Shown here: in pieces, positions 18,088 through 26,697 of the stretch
Layout: the number at the start of each line of letters is the position of its first letter
How positions within the stretch are numbered: position 1 is the first letter of the stretch
Origin: Ferdinandcohnia sp047238305
Lineage (GTDB): Bacteria; Bacillota; Bacilli; Bacillales; Bacillaceae_L
Assembly (NCBI RefSeq): GCF_047238305.1
Contig: NZ_JBDFMO010000001.1
Coordinates: 248,001 to 312,000 of the forward strand
Length of the DNA: 64,000 nt
Direction of reading: 5' to 3'
Made by a program: the position numbers and the translations under genes
Notes under the pieces: model-generated
Told to the model about the DNA's origin: nothing
Databases searched by the model: none
The model's input: only the letters and a program-made list of their open reading frames with translations

Positions 18088-18115
18088 CCACGAAACAGCT
18101 ATAAAAAAAGTTGCA
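18088..18115 (-). promoter_or_regulatory. ECF-type autoregulatory promoter
   Basis: On the minus strand TGCAAC (18115-18110) is followed by a T run and, after 17 bp, CGTGG (18092-18088). Bacillus ECF promoters read about TGAAAC-N16-CGTC with T residues after the AAC, so this fits a promoter read by the sigma factor it precedes. The +1 site would be some 15 bases before the GTG start. Confidence 0.55.
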
Positions 18116-18188
18116 AAATCCGAAAAGTTATTTTCGGTACTTATAAAAGAAAATCGAATCCTAATTTTTTCGCAAAAAACACAAAACG

Positions 18189-18237
18189 AGGGCCTGCCCC
18201 CAGTACGGCAACATTTTTCGCCGGGGAACAGACCCTT
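18189..18237 (-). terminator. Terminator after the DinB-fold gene
   Basis: An imperfect GGGTCTG-TTCCCC / GGGGGCAGGCCC stem on the minus strand is followed by TCGTTTTGTG. It lies about 20 bases after the stop codon. Confidence 0.5.
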
Positions 18238-18254
18238 TCATTATAACCAATCGT

Positions 18255-18767
18255 TTACTGGCTCACATCTAAATGTAATTTTATCTCTTTTATTTGTTCG
18301 ATGTGTCGTAGTTCATGCATATAAATTTGTTCAATCCATTGGTCAAGCGGTAATTCACCGAGGGCAGGATGCTTTGTTGATTTCAAAGCCAAAACCGACG
18401 TATCCTCAATTGTGCTAAGGAAAGAGAGCAATTTTTTTCTCGAATCGATGAACATGCCAATGATGGATTGAACTTCAAATGGTTCGACATCTGGTTCGAC
18501 GATTTTCGGAGCTTTAATCTTATTCGTTCGGTCCAATATAAGATGTACATTTTTTCGTTTTTTTGTAGTATTGTCAACCTCTTTTAATCCCCACTCTATT
18601 GCCATAATTGTTGCCTGTTCCACTAATACTAGGTGATGACAAACCTGTGCTATACTCCATTTGTTAAGACCAGGTCTATCATTAAATTGCGTGAAATTTA
18701 ATGAAGAGATCTCCTTTACTACATTATTTCTCGTTTCATACAGATTTTCATATATTTCATTACTCAT
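18255..18767 (-). CDS. DinB-family putative metalloenzyme
   Basis: The 170-residue protein has the four-helix DinB/YfiT layout with three metal-ligand histidines: NKWSIAQVCHHLVLVE near residue 44 and MHELRHIEQI near 150. The start is ATG 18767 after GGGTGG. Members are often thiol transferases using bacillithiol or mycothiol, or proteins of unknown role. It stands alone between the sigma operon and the urease cluster and I infer no link with either. Confidence 0.8.
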   Translation of the reverse strand: MSNEIYENLYETRNNVVKEISSLNFTQFNDRPGLNKWSIAQVCHHLVLVEQATIMAIEWGLKEVDNTTKKRKNVHLILDRTNKIKAPKIVEPDVEPFEVQSIIGMFIDSRKKLLSFLSTIEDTSVLALKSTKHPALGELPLDQWIEQIYMHELRHIEQIKEIKLHLDVSQ

Positions 18768-18872
18768 GTAAGTCCACCCTTCACGAGAAAAAATAAATAC
18801 CTAGATTCCTATTTAAGTATATATTCTTCAAGATGAAAAGTATTCTAGAGTTCGCGACTGGTATCCAAATTC

Positions 18873-19547
18873 TTACACCCAAAGGTTCAATAATCCTTCA
18901 TTGATCCCTAAATTATACATATAGTAGACACCAAAAACAGTACTGATTGCCCCCGTTATTAAACCGAATGTCCCACTTACAGTCCTACGTTTCTTGCTTA
19001 ACACAAACGGAATGCCAATGATGGTAGTAAATAAAAGCATGCCAATGACCGTTCCTACACCAAAAATAAGGATAAAGATTGCTGCTTCCCCTACACTTTT
19101 TACAGTACCCATCGTCAATAGAACCATGGCTCCGCTTCCTGCTAGTCCATGGACAAAGCCTATAAACAAGGAACCCAAATAAGAAGTGCTTTTATGTTCC
19201 CTGCTATGTTGGTGGTGATGGACATGTGTGTGTTTATGTATAAACGTATTTTTAAAAGAAAGAATTGTTTTCACCCCAAGGTAAACTAACATGATTCCTA
19301 CTAAAAATTCTAAAGACATGGCCCACTTTTCAGGTATTTCGTTCTTCATAAGGATGACGACAAGCCCAACTAGAAAAAGTGTTACAGTATGCCCAATTCC
19401 CCAAAATATTCCCGCCAAAGAAGCGTTCCACAACTTTTTACTTTGGCTCGCAATTGTGGATACTGCAATAACATGGTCAGGTTCAATCGCATGCCTTATT
19501 CCTAAAATGAAACCCAGGGCTAAAACTGAAAAAAAAGTAACCTCCAT
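18873..19547 (-). CDS. ureH: UreH-type nickel permease
   Basis: The 224-residue membrane protein has about six helices, the NiCoT-type motif RHAIEPDHV near residue 18, GxxFSLGH-like GIFWGIGHT near 48, and a His-rich loop (HKHTHVHHHQHSREH, about 103-117) that would bind nickel. It is the last gene of the urease cluster and in the same direction, as ureH is in other Bacillus urease operons. It would bring Ni2+ into the cell for the urease active site. A 13-bp hairpin separates it from ureD. Confidence 0.88.
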   Translation of the reverse strand: MEVTFFSVLALGFILGIRHAIEPDHVIAVSTIASQSKKLWNASLAGIFWGIGHTVTLFLVGLVVILMKNEIPEKWAMSLEFLVGIMLVYLGVKTILSFKNTFIHKHTHVHHHQHSREHKSTSYLGSLFIGFVHGLAGSGAMVLLTMGTVKSVGEAAIFILIFGVGTVIGMLLFTTIIGIPFVLSKKRRTVSGTFGLITGAISTVFGVYYMYNLGINEGLLNLWV

Positions 19548-19580
19548 CAGATCTCTCCTCCATTTTTCTTTACTTGTTAA

Positions 19581-19611
19581 TAACCCAGCAATTATACGAA
19601 TTGCTGGGTTA
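19581..19611. other. Hairpin between ureD and ureH
   Basis: TAACCCAGCAATT (19581-19593) and AATTGCTGGGTTA (19599-19611) form a perfect 13-bp stem with a 5-base loop. On the minus strand it is followed by TTAACAAG, not a T run. It may end some transcripts or set a lower level of ureH. Confidence 0.6.
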
Positions 19612-19617
19612 TCAACC

Positions 19618-20442
19618 TTAATATTTTCTTAGCAAGCTAGGGGTTTTGTTAAACCACTCTTGGCTAATTATATGATGGAATTCAGAAAATATATTTTCAA
19701 TCGTCTGTGTTTTATTTGCTAACACCCGTACCGTGAATCCTGGGATTGGTAAGGTTGACAGTCCCACTTTATATTCCTTTGTATTTGTATCGATAGCCTG
19801 ATATAAACGGTCAAGGAGACTATGATTGGCTTTTTCGTCAATCACAAGTAAAGATCCCAAATGGGAATAGCCTTCCATCAGGCCCAATTCCTCCATGTTC
19901 CGCATCGACGGATTTAGTTTGATATGATCATATATCACCAATTCATTTTCCATATAAACTTCATTGATTAGCTGAAGTATATCATAACTAAACTTTTCCC
20001 CGTCCGGAGACCATCCTGGGGTAATAATATCTGAGTAAAGAAGAGTGGATCCTTTCTCCATACGGATTACATTCTTTTGTTTATATCGTGCATCCTGGTA
20101 ACCTATTAGCGGATCGGGAATATACTCAAGGTAGCTTCCGTCTTTAAGGTTAATTTCTGTTTCTTGGTAAGCATGGGTCTTTGGTGTCTTGTAAATTTTT
20201 GTGGCTGACTGTGTGGTTAATGTTAGCTTTGCTTGTTTTTCTAACGAAATCTTGAGTTGATAGCGGTCCCCATCCAGATAGCCACCACCTGGATTTAAAA
20301 TATAATAACAGACTTGTCCAGAATCATCATGATAGATGGGGCGCATAACTTTATACGCCCCTTGAAAGTAAACATTCTTTGCGACGGTCTTTCCATTCCG
20401 CTCCTCTGCATCTAAACGCAAAACGCCAGTCCAGTCCTGCAT
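19618..20442 (-). CDS. ureD: Urease accessory protein UreD
   Basis: The product has 274 residues from ATG 20442, three bases after the ureG stop codon; a longer frame to 20484 would overlap ureG without a ribosome site. Family features include YHDSGQVCYYILNPGGGYLDGD near residue 50 split by the usual beta turns, QSATKIYKT near 90, and YIPDPLIGYQDARY near 115. UreD (UreH in some species) is the scaffold that binds apo-urease and recruits UreF and UreG for nickel insertion. Confidence 0.92.
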   Translation of the reverse strand: MQDWTGVLRLDAEERNGKTVAKNVYFQGAYKVMRPIYHDDSGQVCYYILNPGGGYLDGDRYQLKISLEKQAKLTLTTQSATKIYKTPKTHAYQETEINLKDGSYLEYIPDPLIGYQDARYKQKNVIRMEKGSTLLYSDIITPGWSPDGEKFSYDILQLINEVYMENELVIYDHIKLNPSMRNMEELGLMEGYSHLGSLLVIDEKANHSLLDRLYQAIDTNTKEYKVGLSTLPIPGFTVRVLANKTQTIENIFSEFHHIISQEWFNKTPSLLRKY

Positions 20443-20444
20443 TT

Positions 20445-21056
20445 TTATGACAACCCTTTTAAAAGTGCATTCTTCTTGATCCAATCTATAACCTGATCAA
20501 GACCTTCGTTGGTTTTTAAATTGGTGAAAATAAATGGTTTGTCACCGCGAAACACTTTTGTATCAGATGCCATAACATCTAGATTTGCCCCAACTAGTGG
20601 TGCCAAATCCGTTTTATTGATGATAAAAAGGTCAGACTTAATCATCCCTTGTCCACCTTTACGCGGGATTTTTTCTCCTTGAGCCACATCAATAATATAG
20701 ATGGAAAAATCGACAAGCTCTGGGCTGAATGTAGCAGCCAGATTGTCCCCTCCACTTTCTACAAAAATGAGTTCAACATCGGGATGTCTCTTAATCAATT
20801 CTTCGATCGCCGCGGAATTCATGGAGGTATCCTCCCGTATGGCCGTATGCGGACAACCACCTGTCTCTACACCAATAATTCGATCCTCCGGAAGCACGCC
20901 GTTATTCATCAGGAATTTCGCATCTTCTTTTGTATAGATGTCGTTTGTAATAGCGGCCATACTGATTTCACCTTGCAAATGACGAGTTAACTTTTCAACC
21001 AACGCAGTTTTTCCTGCTCCTACTGGTCCCCCTACTCCAATTTTAATAGGTTCCAT
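20445..21056 (-). CDS. ureG: Urease accessory GTPase UreG
   Basis: This 203-residue SIMIBI GTPase has the P-loop GPVGAGKT (10-17), the nickel-binding Cys68-Pro-His70 motif, the ESGGDNLAATFSPEL region, and NKTDLAP as base-recognition motif. Start ATG 21056 follows AAAGGAAG. It hydrolyses GTP to deliver nickel to urease in complex with UreF and UreD. It lies in the usual ureEFGD order. Confidence 0.96.
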   Translation of the reverse strand: MEPIKIGVGGPVGAGKTALVEKLTRHLQGEISMAAITNDIYTKEDAKFLMNNGVLPEDRIIGVETGGCPHTAIREDTSMNSAAIEELIKRHPDVELIFVESGGDNLAATFSPELVDFSIYIIDVAQGEKIPRKGGQGMIKSDLFIINKTDLAPLVGANLDVMASDTKVFRGDKPFIFTNLKTNEGLDQVIDWIKKNALLKGLS

Positions 21057-21088
21057 AACAACACTTCCTTTTCTCTATTAATCAAACA

Positions 21089-21775
21089 TTAAGATGCGAA
21101 GATTCGAACATTCACACGTTCATGCAGCATTTGCGATAGTTCCAGACCGGGAGAGACAATCCCAAAGTCGTCTTCATCCATTTCCTCTACCTTTGCAACA
21201 GCCTCTGTTAAAACATCTTGAAACTCTTGAATCGTTTTCTGACCTGCTGTTTGGCCCAAAGGTATAGCCCGAACCGCATTTTGCACAAGGCTTGAAACAG
21301 TCGAATATAAATAATACAAAATAGTAGTGAATGCGGGCACACCAAGATGGTGGCCCACAATCGTAAATACAATCGCTGGATGACCGAAGGATTTGTTTTG
21401 TTTGATGCGCTCGCCATACTCAGACAGAACCGGAATGTCGTAAAGGGATTTTACGAGTATGAGCATCCGGTCGCCTACCCTTTGGGTACCCTCTCTCGTT
21501 TCCCGTGGCAAGTTTTGCGCGTTCAACATCCTGTCTACTTTCCAAACTTTTTGGAAGTCTCCCTTTTCTAATGCTTCGTATACGAGACGGCAGGCAAGAC
21601 CATCTGAATAAATGAGCTGCTCATTTACATACACATGCAACCAGCTATTGAATGATTCTCGATTATGTACTTTGTCTGCTTGAATATAAGTCTCCAACCC
21701 ATATGAATGACTAAACGCTCCTGTCGGGAAATTGGAATCACATAACTGAAATAATGAAAGAGTATTTTTATCCAT
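21089..21775 (-). CDS. ureF: Urease accessory protein UreF
   Basis: The 228-residue all-helical protein begins with LFQLCDSNFPTGAFSHSYGL, the family's conserved N-terminal motif, and contains the AIPLGQTAGQK segment near 185. It overlaps the end of ureE by 8 bases, suggesting coupled translation. UreF bridges UreD-urease and UreG and gates GTP hydrolysis during nickel insertion. Confidence 0.94.
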   Translation of the reverse strand: MDKNTLSLFQLCDSNFPTGAFSHSYGLETYIQADKVHNRESFNSWLHVYVNEQLIYSDGLACRLVYEALEKGDFQKVWKVDRMLNAQNLPRETREGTQRVGDRMLILVKSLYDIPVLSEYGERIKQNKSFGHPAIVFTIVGHHLGVPAFTTILYYLYSTVSSLVQNAVRAIPLGQTAGQKTIQEFQDVLTEAVAKVEEMDEDDFGIVSPGLELSQMLHERVNVRIFAS

Positions 21776-22223
21776 GGCTGTGCCCGATATGGCGAAAGGC
21801 CTTTTTCACTTTCCGCTTTTCACGTTGATAAGGAATCTGAAGCTCTTTCAGTAATTCTTCAACAAGGTAATCATACTGAACAAGCATCTCGTCCCCTTCA
21901 AATTGGGCCGGTAGATGACGATTCCCCAACTGATGGGCAATTGTCCCCATCTCCTTTAGACTACGTGGTTTTATCACAATTAACTCATCGGAGAGCACAT
22001 CTATGATGATTAAGTTCTTATCATCCATATAGAGAACATCACCAGCAACAAAATCACGCGGTTCTTTTAATCGAATTCCAATTTCCTTGCCATGGTCGGT
22101 CGTCACCCTCTGAATCCGTTTCATTAAATGATCGCTTTCAAGGAACACCTTTTCAATATGGCGCTTTTCAATCTCTTCTTTTTCCATATCATCAATATTT
22201 GTTACAATTCTTTCTACTAACAT
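21768..22223 (-). CDS. ureE: Urease nickel metallochaperone UreE
   Basis: The 151-residue product starts at ATG 22223 after GAGGTG, 10 bases beyond the ureC stop codon; an upstream in-frame ATG would overlap ureC. The dimer-interface metal site GNRH is present (HQLGNRHLPAQ), and the C-terminus ends in a short His tail (HIGHSHG) in place of the long poly-His tail of some homologues. It carries nickel to UreG. Confidence 0.94.
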   Translation of the reverse strand: MLVERIVTNIDDMEKEEIEKRHIEKVFLESDHLMKRIQRVTTDHGKEIGIRLKEPRDFVAGDVLYMDDKNLIIIDVLSDELIVIKPRSLKEMGTIAHQLGNRHLPAQFEGDEMLVQYDYLVEELLKELQIPYQREKRKVKKAFRHIGHSHG

Positions 22224-22233
22224 GATCTTCACC

Positions 22234-23946
22234 TCAGAATAGGAAATATCGTTGTCCCATTGGTACCTGGTCAACCGGCTCGCATGTAATTAATTCACCG
22301 TTTACTTTCACTTCATACGTTTGCGGATCAACCGTTATTTCTGGAGTTTCGGAATTCAACTTCATGTCTTTCTTCGTCAGTTTCCGAATACCGCGAACCG
22401 GAAGAATCATTTTTTGCAACCCAAGCTTTTCATGCACTTTCTCATCAAAAGCAGCTTGGGAAATGAACGTAATGGATGAGCTGGATAACGCTTTTCCGTA
22501 TTGCGCATACATTGGACGATAAATAACAGGCTGCGGTGTCGGGATAGACGCGTTCGCATCGCCCATCAAGCCCTCGACAACAAATCCATTTTTCAGGATC
22601 ATTTCTGGTTTCACCCCGAAGAAGGCTGGATTCCAAATCACAAGGTCAGCAATTTTCCCAACTTCGATGGATCCAACATACTCGGAAATTCCATGGGTGA
22701 TCGCAGGGTTAATCGTATATTTAGCAACATAACGCTTTGCACGATTATTATCAGAAAGCTCAGTGTCGCCCTCTAAAATTCCCCTTTGCTTTTTCATTTT
22801 GTCAGCCACTTGCCATGTCCGCAAAATAACCTCGGCTATCCGCCCCATCGCTTGTGCATCCGAGCTAGTCATACTAAATACACCCATATCTTGGAGAATA
22901 TCCTCTGCAGCAATGGTTTCACGTCTAATACGTGAATCGGCAAATGCAAGATCCTCTGGAATAGAAGGATTTAAGTGGTGACAAACCATTAGCATGTCCA
23001 AATGCTCATCCACTGTGTTTATTGTATAAGGCATGGTCGGATTTGTTGAAGATGGAAGAATGTTCATATAGCTGGCTGATTTAATAAGATCCGGCGCATG
23101 TCCGCCCCCTGCTCCTTCTGTATGGTACATATGAAGGACACGGTCTTTAATCGCTGCCATCGTATTTTCCATAAAGCCGCCTTCATTCAACGTATCGGCA
23201 TGAAGAGCGACCTGTACATCATATTTTTCAGCAACCCTTAATGCATAATCTAGGGCAGAAGGGGTTGCTCCCCAGTCTTCATGAACTTTCAGACCTATAG
23301 CACCAGCACGCACCTGTTCTGCCAGCGGCTCCTCTGCAGTCGCTTGGCCTTTTGAAGTGAATCCAACGTTAATTGGCAATCCTTCCGCTGCTTGGAGCAT
23401 TTTGTGCATATGCCATACACCAGGAGTTACAGTTGTCGCTTTTGACCCTGCAGCAGGGCCAGTTCCGCCCCCAATCAATGTTGTAAGTCCTGAAGCTAAT
23501 GCTGTTCGAATTTGTGTCGGATTGATAAAATGAACGTGGGTATCGATTCCACCTGCTGTTACAATCATGCCTTCACCAGCAATGATTTCTGTTCCTGCCC
23601 CGATCACAATATCCACATTGTCCATAATTAACGGGTTTCCAGCTTTACCTATGCCAGCAATTTTCCCATCACGAATTCCAATATCCGCTTTGTAGATGCC
23701 GGTATAGTCTAAAATAACAGCGTTTGTAATGACCAAATCGGCAATTCCATCACCACGTGTTACTAGTGGATGTTGCCCCATTCCATCACGAATTACCTTC
23801 CCTCCACCGAATACCACTTCTTCTCCATAGGTGGTATGATCCTTCTCAATTTGAATCAGTATATCAGTATCTGCTAAACGAATAGAATCACCTGTAGTCG
23901 GTCCATACATTTGTGCATATTGCTTTCTTGTCATCTTGAAACTCAT
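22234..23946 (-). CDS. ureC: Urease alpha subunit UreC
   Basis: The 570-residue length is standard. Active-site features are all visible: HVHFINP (nickel His pair near 137), the carbamylated Lys in GLKVHEDWGATP near 219, the flap cysteine in MVCHHLNPSIPEDLAF near 320, and SSDAQAMGR near 363 with the catalytic Asp. It overlaps ureB by 4 bases (ATGA). It hydrolyses urea to ammonia and carbamate at a dinickel centre in the cytosol. Confidence 0.97.
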   Translation of the reverse strand: MSFKMTRKQYAQMYGPTTGDSIRLADTDILIQIEKDHTTYGEEVVFGGGKVIRDGMGQHPLVTRGDGIADLVITNAVILDYTGIYKADIGIRDGKIAGIGKAGNPLIMDNVDIVIGAGTEIIAGEGMIVTAGGIDTHVHFINPTQIRTALASGLTTLIGGGTGPAAGSKATTVTPGVWHMHKMLQAAEGLPINVGFTSKGQATAEEPLAEQVRAGAIGLKVHEDWGATPSALDYALRVAEKYDVQVALHADTLNEGGFMENTMAAIKDRVLHMYHTEGAGGGHAPDLIKSASYMNILPSSTNPTMPYTINTVDEHLDMLMVCHHLNPSIPEDLAFADSRIRRETIAAEDILQDMGVFSMTSSDAQAMGRIAEVILRTWQVADKMKKQRGILEGDTELSDNNRAKRYVAKYTINPAITHGISEYVGSIEVGKIADLVIWNPAFFGVKPEMILKNGFVVEGLMGDANASIPTPQPVIYRPMYAQYGKALSSSSITFISQAAFDEKVHEKLGLQKMILPVRGIRKLTKKDMKLNSETPEITVDPQTYEVKVNGELITCEPVDQVPMGQRYFLF

Positions 23947-24266
23947 TGGTTACCCCCCTTTTCTAGTGAACCGTCTACTTTATTATTAAAACCATAAACA
24001 CGGCGTTCTCCAGCAAAATCAATTAGTTCAATTTCCTTTTCATCCCCTGGTTCAAAACGCACAGCAGCTCCAGCTGGGATGTTTAGGCGCTTTCCGTATG
24101 CTTGATCTTTATCAAATTGAAGTGCTTCATTGACTTCATAAAAGTGAAAATGGGACCCCACCTGAACAGGACGGTCTCCTGTATTTGTCACAGTCAATTT
24201 GGATGCTTTCCTTCCGGCATTGCAAACGATGTCTTCTTCTTTTAGAAATAATTGGCCTGGCTGCAT
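23943..24266 (-). CDS. ureB: Urease beta subunit UreB
   Basis: This 107-residue protein shows the family motifs VQVGSHFHFYEVN near 35-47, RLNIPAGAAVRFEPG and VYGFNN. It is a separate gene, as in other Bacillus ureases, and sits between ureA and ureC with a 4-base overlap with ureC. Confidence 0.96.
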   Translation of the reverse strand: MQPGQLFLKEEDIVCNAGRKASKLTVTNTGDRPVQVGSHFHFYEVNEALQFDKDQAYGKRLNIPAGAAVRFEPGDEKEIELIDFAGERRVYGFNNKVDGSLEKGGNQ

Positions 24267-24288
24267 GTAAATAGCCTCCTGTCACTTT

Positions 24289-24591
24289 TTATTTAATCGG
24301 ACTATGAACTGTTACAAGCTTTGTTCCATCTGGAAATGTGGCTTCTACCTGGATATCATCAAGCATCTCCGGGATTCCTTCCATCACATCATCACTTGTC
24401 AAAATCGTGGCTCCATATTCCATCAATTCTGCAACTGTTTTTCCATCACGTGCACCCTCTAACACTTCATGGGTGAGCAGTGCAACCGCTTCCGGATAAT
24501 TTAATTTCAAACCTCTTTCTCTCCGGCGCCTAGCTAGGTCGGCCGCAACAACGATCATGAGCTTGTCTATCTCACGTGGTGATAATTGCAT
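24289..24591 (-). CDS. ureA: Urease gamma subunit UreA
   Basis: The 100-residue product starts at ATG 24591, six bases after AGGAGG; ATG 24597 touches the ribosome site and cannot be used. Family signatures are LSPREIDKLMI, LKLNYPEAVALLTHEVLEGA and TFPDGTKLVTVHSPI. It is the first gene of ureABCEFGDH. Confidence 0.96.
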   Translation of the reverse strand: MQLSPREIDKLMIVVAADLARRRRERGLKLNYPEAVALLTHEVLEGARDGKTVAELMEYGATILTSDDVMEGIPEMLDDIQVEATFPDGTKLVTVHSPIK

Positions 24592-24896
24592 GGTCATCCT
24601 CCTATTTTCATACTTTATTTTCCTAAAGCTATTTAAATCTTTATGTATGTTCTCCAGTTTTTCCCTTATTTAAACAAGCTATTTGTTATAAATAATATAA
24701 AAAAATATCGACAACCCACTTGGCTTATTAAAGATTTGCTCTCATCTAAACGAACAATCAAATTTCTTTTTATTTAATCCTTGATTACAAGGGATACTAA
24801 CGAGGTGGAAACGTGGAAAGAATAGAATCGCCGCAGTGAAGTAGCAGTTTCTGTTATGAGATCGTTTTCCAATAATTTTTGGAAGGAAGGATTTTC
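24592..24896. other. Divergent intergenic region between ureA and the urea channel gene
   Basis: About 300 AT-rich bases separate two divergent nitrogen genes, so promoters for both must lie here. I looked for GlnR/TnrA boxes (TGTNA-N7-TNACA) and found no good match; TGTTATAAATAATATAA is only a partial one. No small gene was found. Confidence 0.4.
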
Positions 24897-25841
24897 GTGC
24901 AAAACACCAATCATAAGCCTTGGGCAGAAGGAAGATTATTTTCTTTTCTGATGGCCGCTCTAAAAAGCATTTCTCAAGTTATGCTCATTGAAAATGCTCT
25001 TTCGGGATTTATCATACTCATAGCTATAACGATCTTTTCCTATACTTTAGGAATCATCACCATTTTATCAGCCTTGATTGCCAATATTATGGGGAGGATA
25101 GGAGGTGTAGAGGAACAAACGATTAATCAGGGGCTGTTGGGTTACAATTCCGTATTGACAGGAATAGCGCTAACCTTATTCCTGACAGGACCTTACGACT
25201 GGATAATCGCCCTCCTTGGCGCTGCCGTTACAGCAGTATTTACAGCCGCCATGATTCATGTAATGAAGAATACGGGGATCCCAGTTCTTACTTTTCCCTT
25301 TATCATCCTGACATGGTTTACATTGATGGCTTCTTATCGGTTAGAGGCTTTTCACATAACCTCAAACTTTGTCCCTCAGGATATTTCTTATTGGAAATTG
25401 GAACCACCTGAAAATGTAGTGTGGTTAGATGCGGCTGTTCACGGAATTGGACAAATTTTCTTCATAAGTAGCACTCTATCAGGTATTCTGTTTTTTGCCG
25501 CGGTTTTTTTTGCTGGATGGAAGCTTGGCCTTTATGCTGTTTTAGGAAACGTGGTGGCTTTATTGACATCGTTTTTCCTTGGGGGAGAATATGATCCAAT
25601 TGAATTGGGGCTTTATGGATACAATGCAATACTAACCTCCTTAGCTGTGGCTGTCGTATTTAAGACGAATCAAAACCGTTTTGCGTTTATCTCCAGCATA
25701 ATCGCTACTTGTGTAACTATTCCGTTAGTAGCCAGTATAACAACATTACTTCAGCCATTCGGACTTCCGGCCTTGACCATGCCTTTCGTTCTTAGCACAT
25801 GGCTTTTCCTGGGTGCTAGAAGAGTTATGCCGAACCTATAA
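24897..25841 (+). CDS. Urea transporter (UT/Yut family channel)
   Basis: I start at GTG 24897, which has GGAAGGA five to six bases upstream; TTG 24879 is less likely. The 314-residue protein is made of two similar halves of about five helices, each with the urea-channel signature: GLLGYNSVLTGIAL near 80 and GLYGYNAILTSLAV near 240. It passively conducts urea into the cell. It diverges from the urease operon, which supplies the enzyme that uses the urea. Confidence 0.9.
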   Translation: MQNTNHKPWAEGRLFSFLMAALKSISQVMLIENALSGFIILIAITIFSYTLGIITILSALIANIMGRIGGVEEQTINQGLLGYNSVLTGIALTLFLTGPYDWIIALLGAAVTAVFTAAMIHVMKNTGIPVLTFPFIILTWFTLMASYRLEAFHITSNFVPQDISYWKLEPPENVVWLDAAVHGIGQIFFISSTLSGILFFAAVFFAGWKLGLYAVLGNVVALLTSFFLGGEYDPIELGLYGYNAILTSLAVAVVFKTNQNRFAFISSIIATCVTIPLVASITTLLQPFGLPALTMPFVLSTWLFLGARRVMPNL

Positions 25842-25934
25842 AATGAAATTACTCAATTACTACGTAAATAGTAGGCATACACCACCCCGATTAGGGAAAA
25901 CTTGAAAGAAATTACTACTTAGGAGGAATTCATT

Positions 25935-26162
25935 ATGTTTAAAGATTTAGAAGTACGACCAATGTTTGACGATCAGGTGCACGAGCGTCATCAATTCACA
26001 ATTACTGTTGATGGATCAGACTACCAAGGACTTTTACACGAAGGCGAGATTCATTGGTTTCATCCACATCCTAAAAACACATTCGAGGAAGATCATGTAG
26101 ATGCGATTGAAGCCCAAGTCCACGAGAAGATTTCGCAACACTTGGAGCAGCAACAACAATAA
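25935..26162 (+). CDS. Small acidic hypothetical protein (YheE/DUF5342-like)
   Basis: A well placed AGGAGG precedes ATG 25935. The 75-residue acidic protein has a compact beta pattern (HERHQFTITVDGSDYQGLLH, then GEIHWFHPHP) and a C-terminal helix ending in a Gln run. It reminds me of YheE-type proteins of Bacillus, whose role is unknown; I hold that match loosely. It follows the urea channel gene by 93 bases in the same direction but lacks a clear functional tie. Confidence 0.65.
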   Translation: MFKDLEVRPMFDDQVHERHQFTITVDGSDYQGLLHEGEIHWFHPHPKNTFEEDHVDAIEAQVHEKISQHLEQQQQ

Positions 26163-26198
26163 AAAAGTAGCTGAATCTTTGGTTTTTTGCTCAGAAAG

Positions 26199-26547
26199 TC
26201 CTTCATGAAGGACTTTTCCGCATGATTTCTTCATCGGGATGTCCTTCATAACCTCGATGAAGGACTTTTCCGCGTGATTTCTTCGGCGGAATGTCCTTCA
26301 TAACTTCGATGAAGGACTTTTCCGCATGATTTCTTCGGCGGAATGTCCTTCATTGCTTCGATGTAGGACTTTTCCGCATGATTTCTTCGGCGGAATGTCC
26401 TTCATAACTTCGATGAAGGACTTTTCCGCACGTTTTCTTCATCGGAATGTCCTTCATAACTTCGAGCATGATTTCTTCGGCGGAATGTCCTTCATAACTT
26501 CGATGAAGGACTTTTCCGCATGATTTCTTCGTCGAAATGTCCTTCAT
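26199..26547. repeat. 52-bp tandem repeat array with hairpin in each unit
   Basis: Units begin TCCTTCATAAC and start at 26242, 26294, 26346, 26398, 26450 and 26488; a 43-bp variant precedes at 26199 and a partial one follows at 26540. The 26450 unit has lost 14 bp. Each full unit contains TCCTTCAT-aacttcg-ATGAAGGA, which can fold as an 8-bp stem. Since 52 is not a multiple of 3, ORFs running through the array are incidental. Units have no variable spacers, so this is not CRISPR. Confidence 0.9.
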
Positions 26548-26697
26548 CAAAATTTGGTCATATAAGAAAACCAGACAAATGCCCAATCCTTTTTGTTTAT
26601 ACAACTATTTTTTATATAATTCAAAATTAAAACGCCCAATTTGTGGACGCAAAAATAAGTAATCCTTAATATCTTTCATATACTACCTACAATAATC

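Noticed and set aside
17999..18418. 139-residue plus-strand ORF across the sigma and DinB genes
   Set aside because: It is antisense to two genes with clear homology and strong ribosome sites, and it contains the sigma promoter.
24592..24896. GlnR/TnrA box for the urease operon
   Set aside because: The best candidate (TGTTATAAATAATATAA) lacks the TNACA half-site.
26199..26547. Possible CRISPR array
   Set aside because: Units follow one another without unique spacers and no cas gene is in the window. The same holds for the 48749-48989 array.
26350..26604. 84-residue minus-strand ORF with repeated KDIPMKKSCGKVLHRSYEG-like peptide
   Set aside because: It is a by-product of the 52-bp DNA repeat. 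The period is not a multiple of three, so the repeat does not keep one frame, and no ribosome site precedes it.
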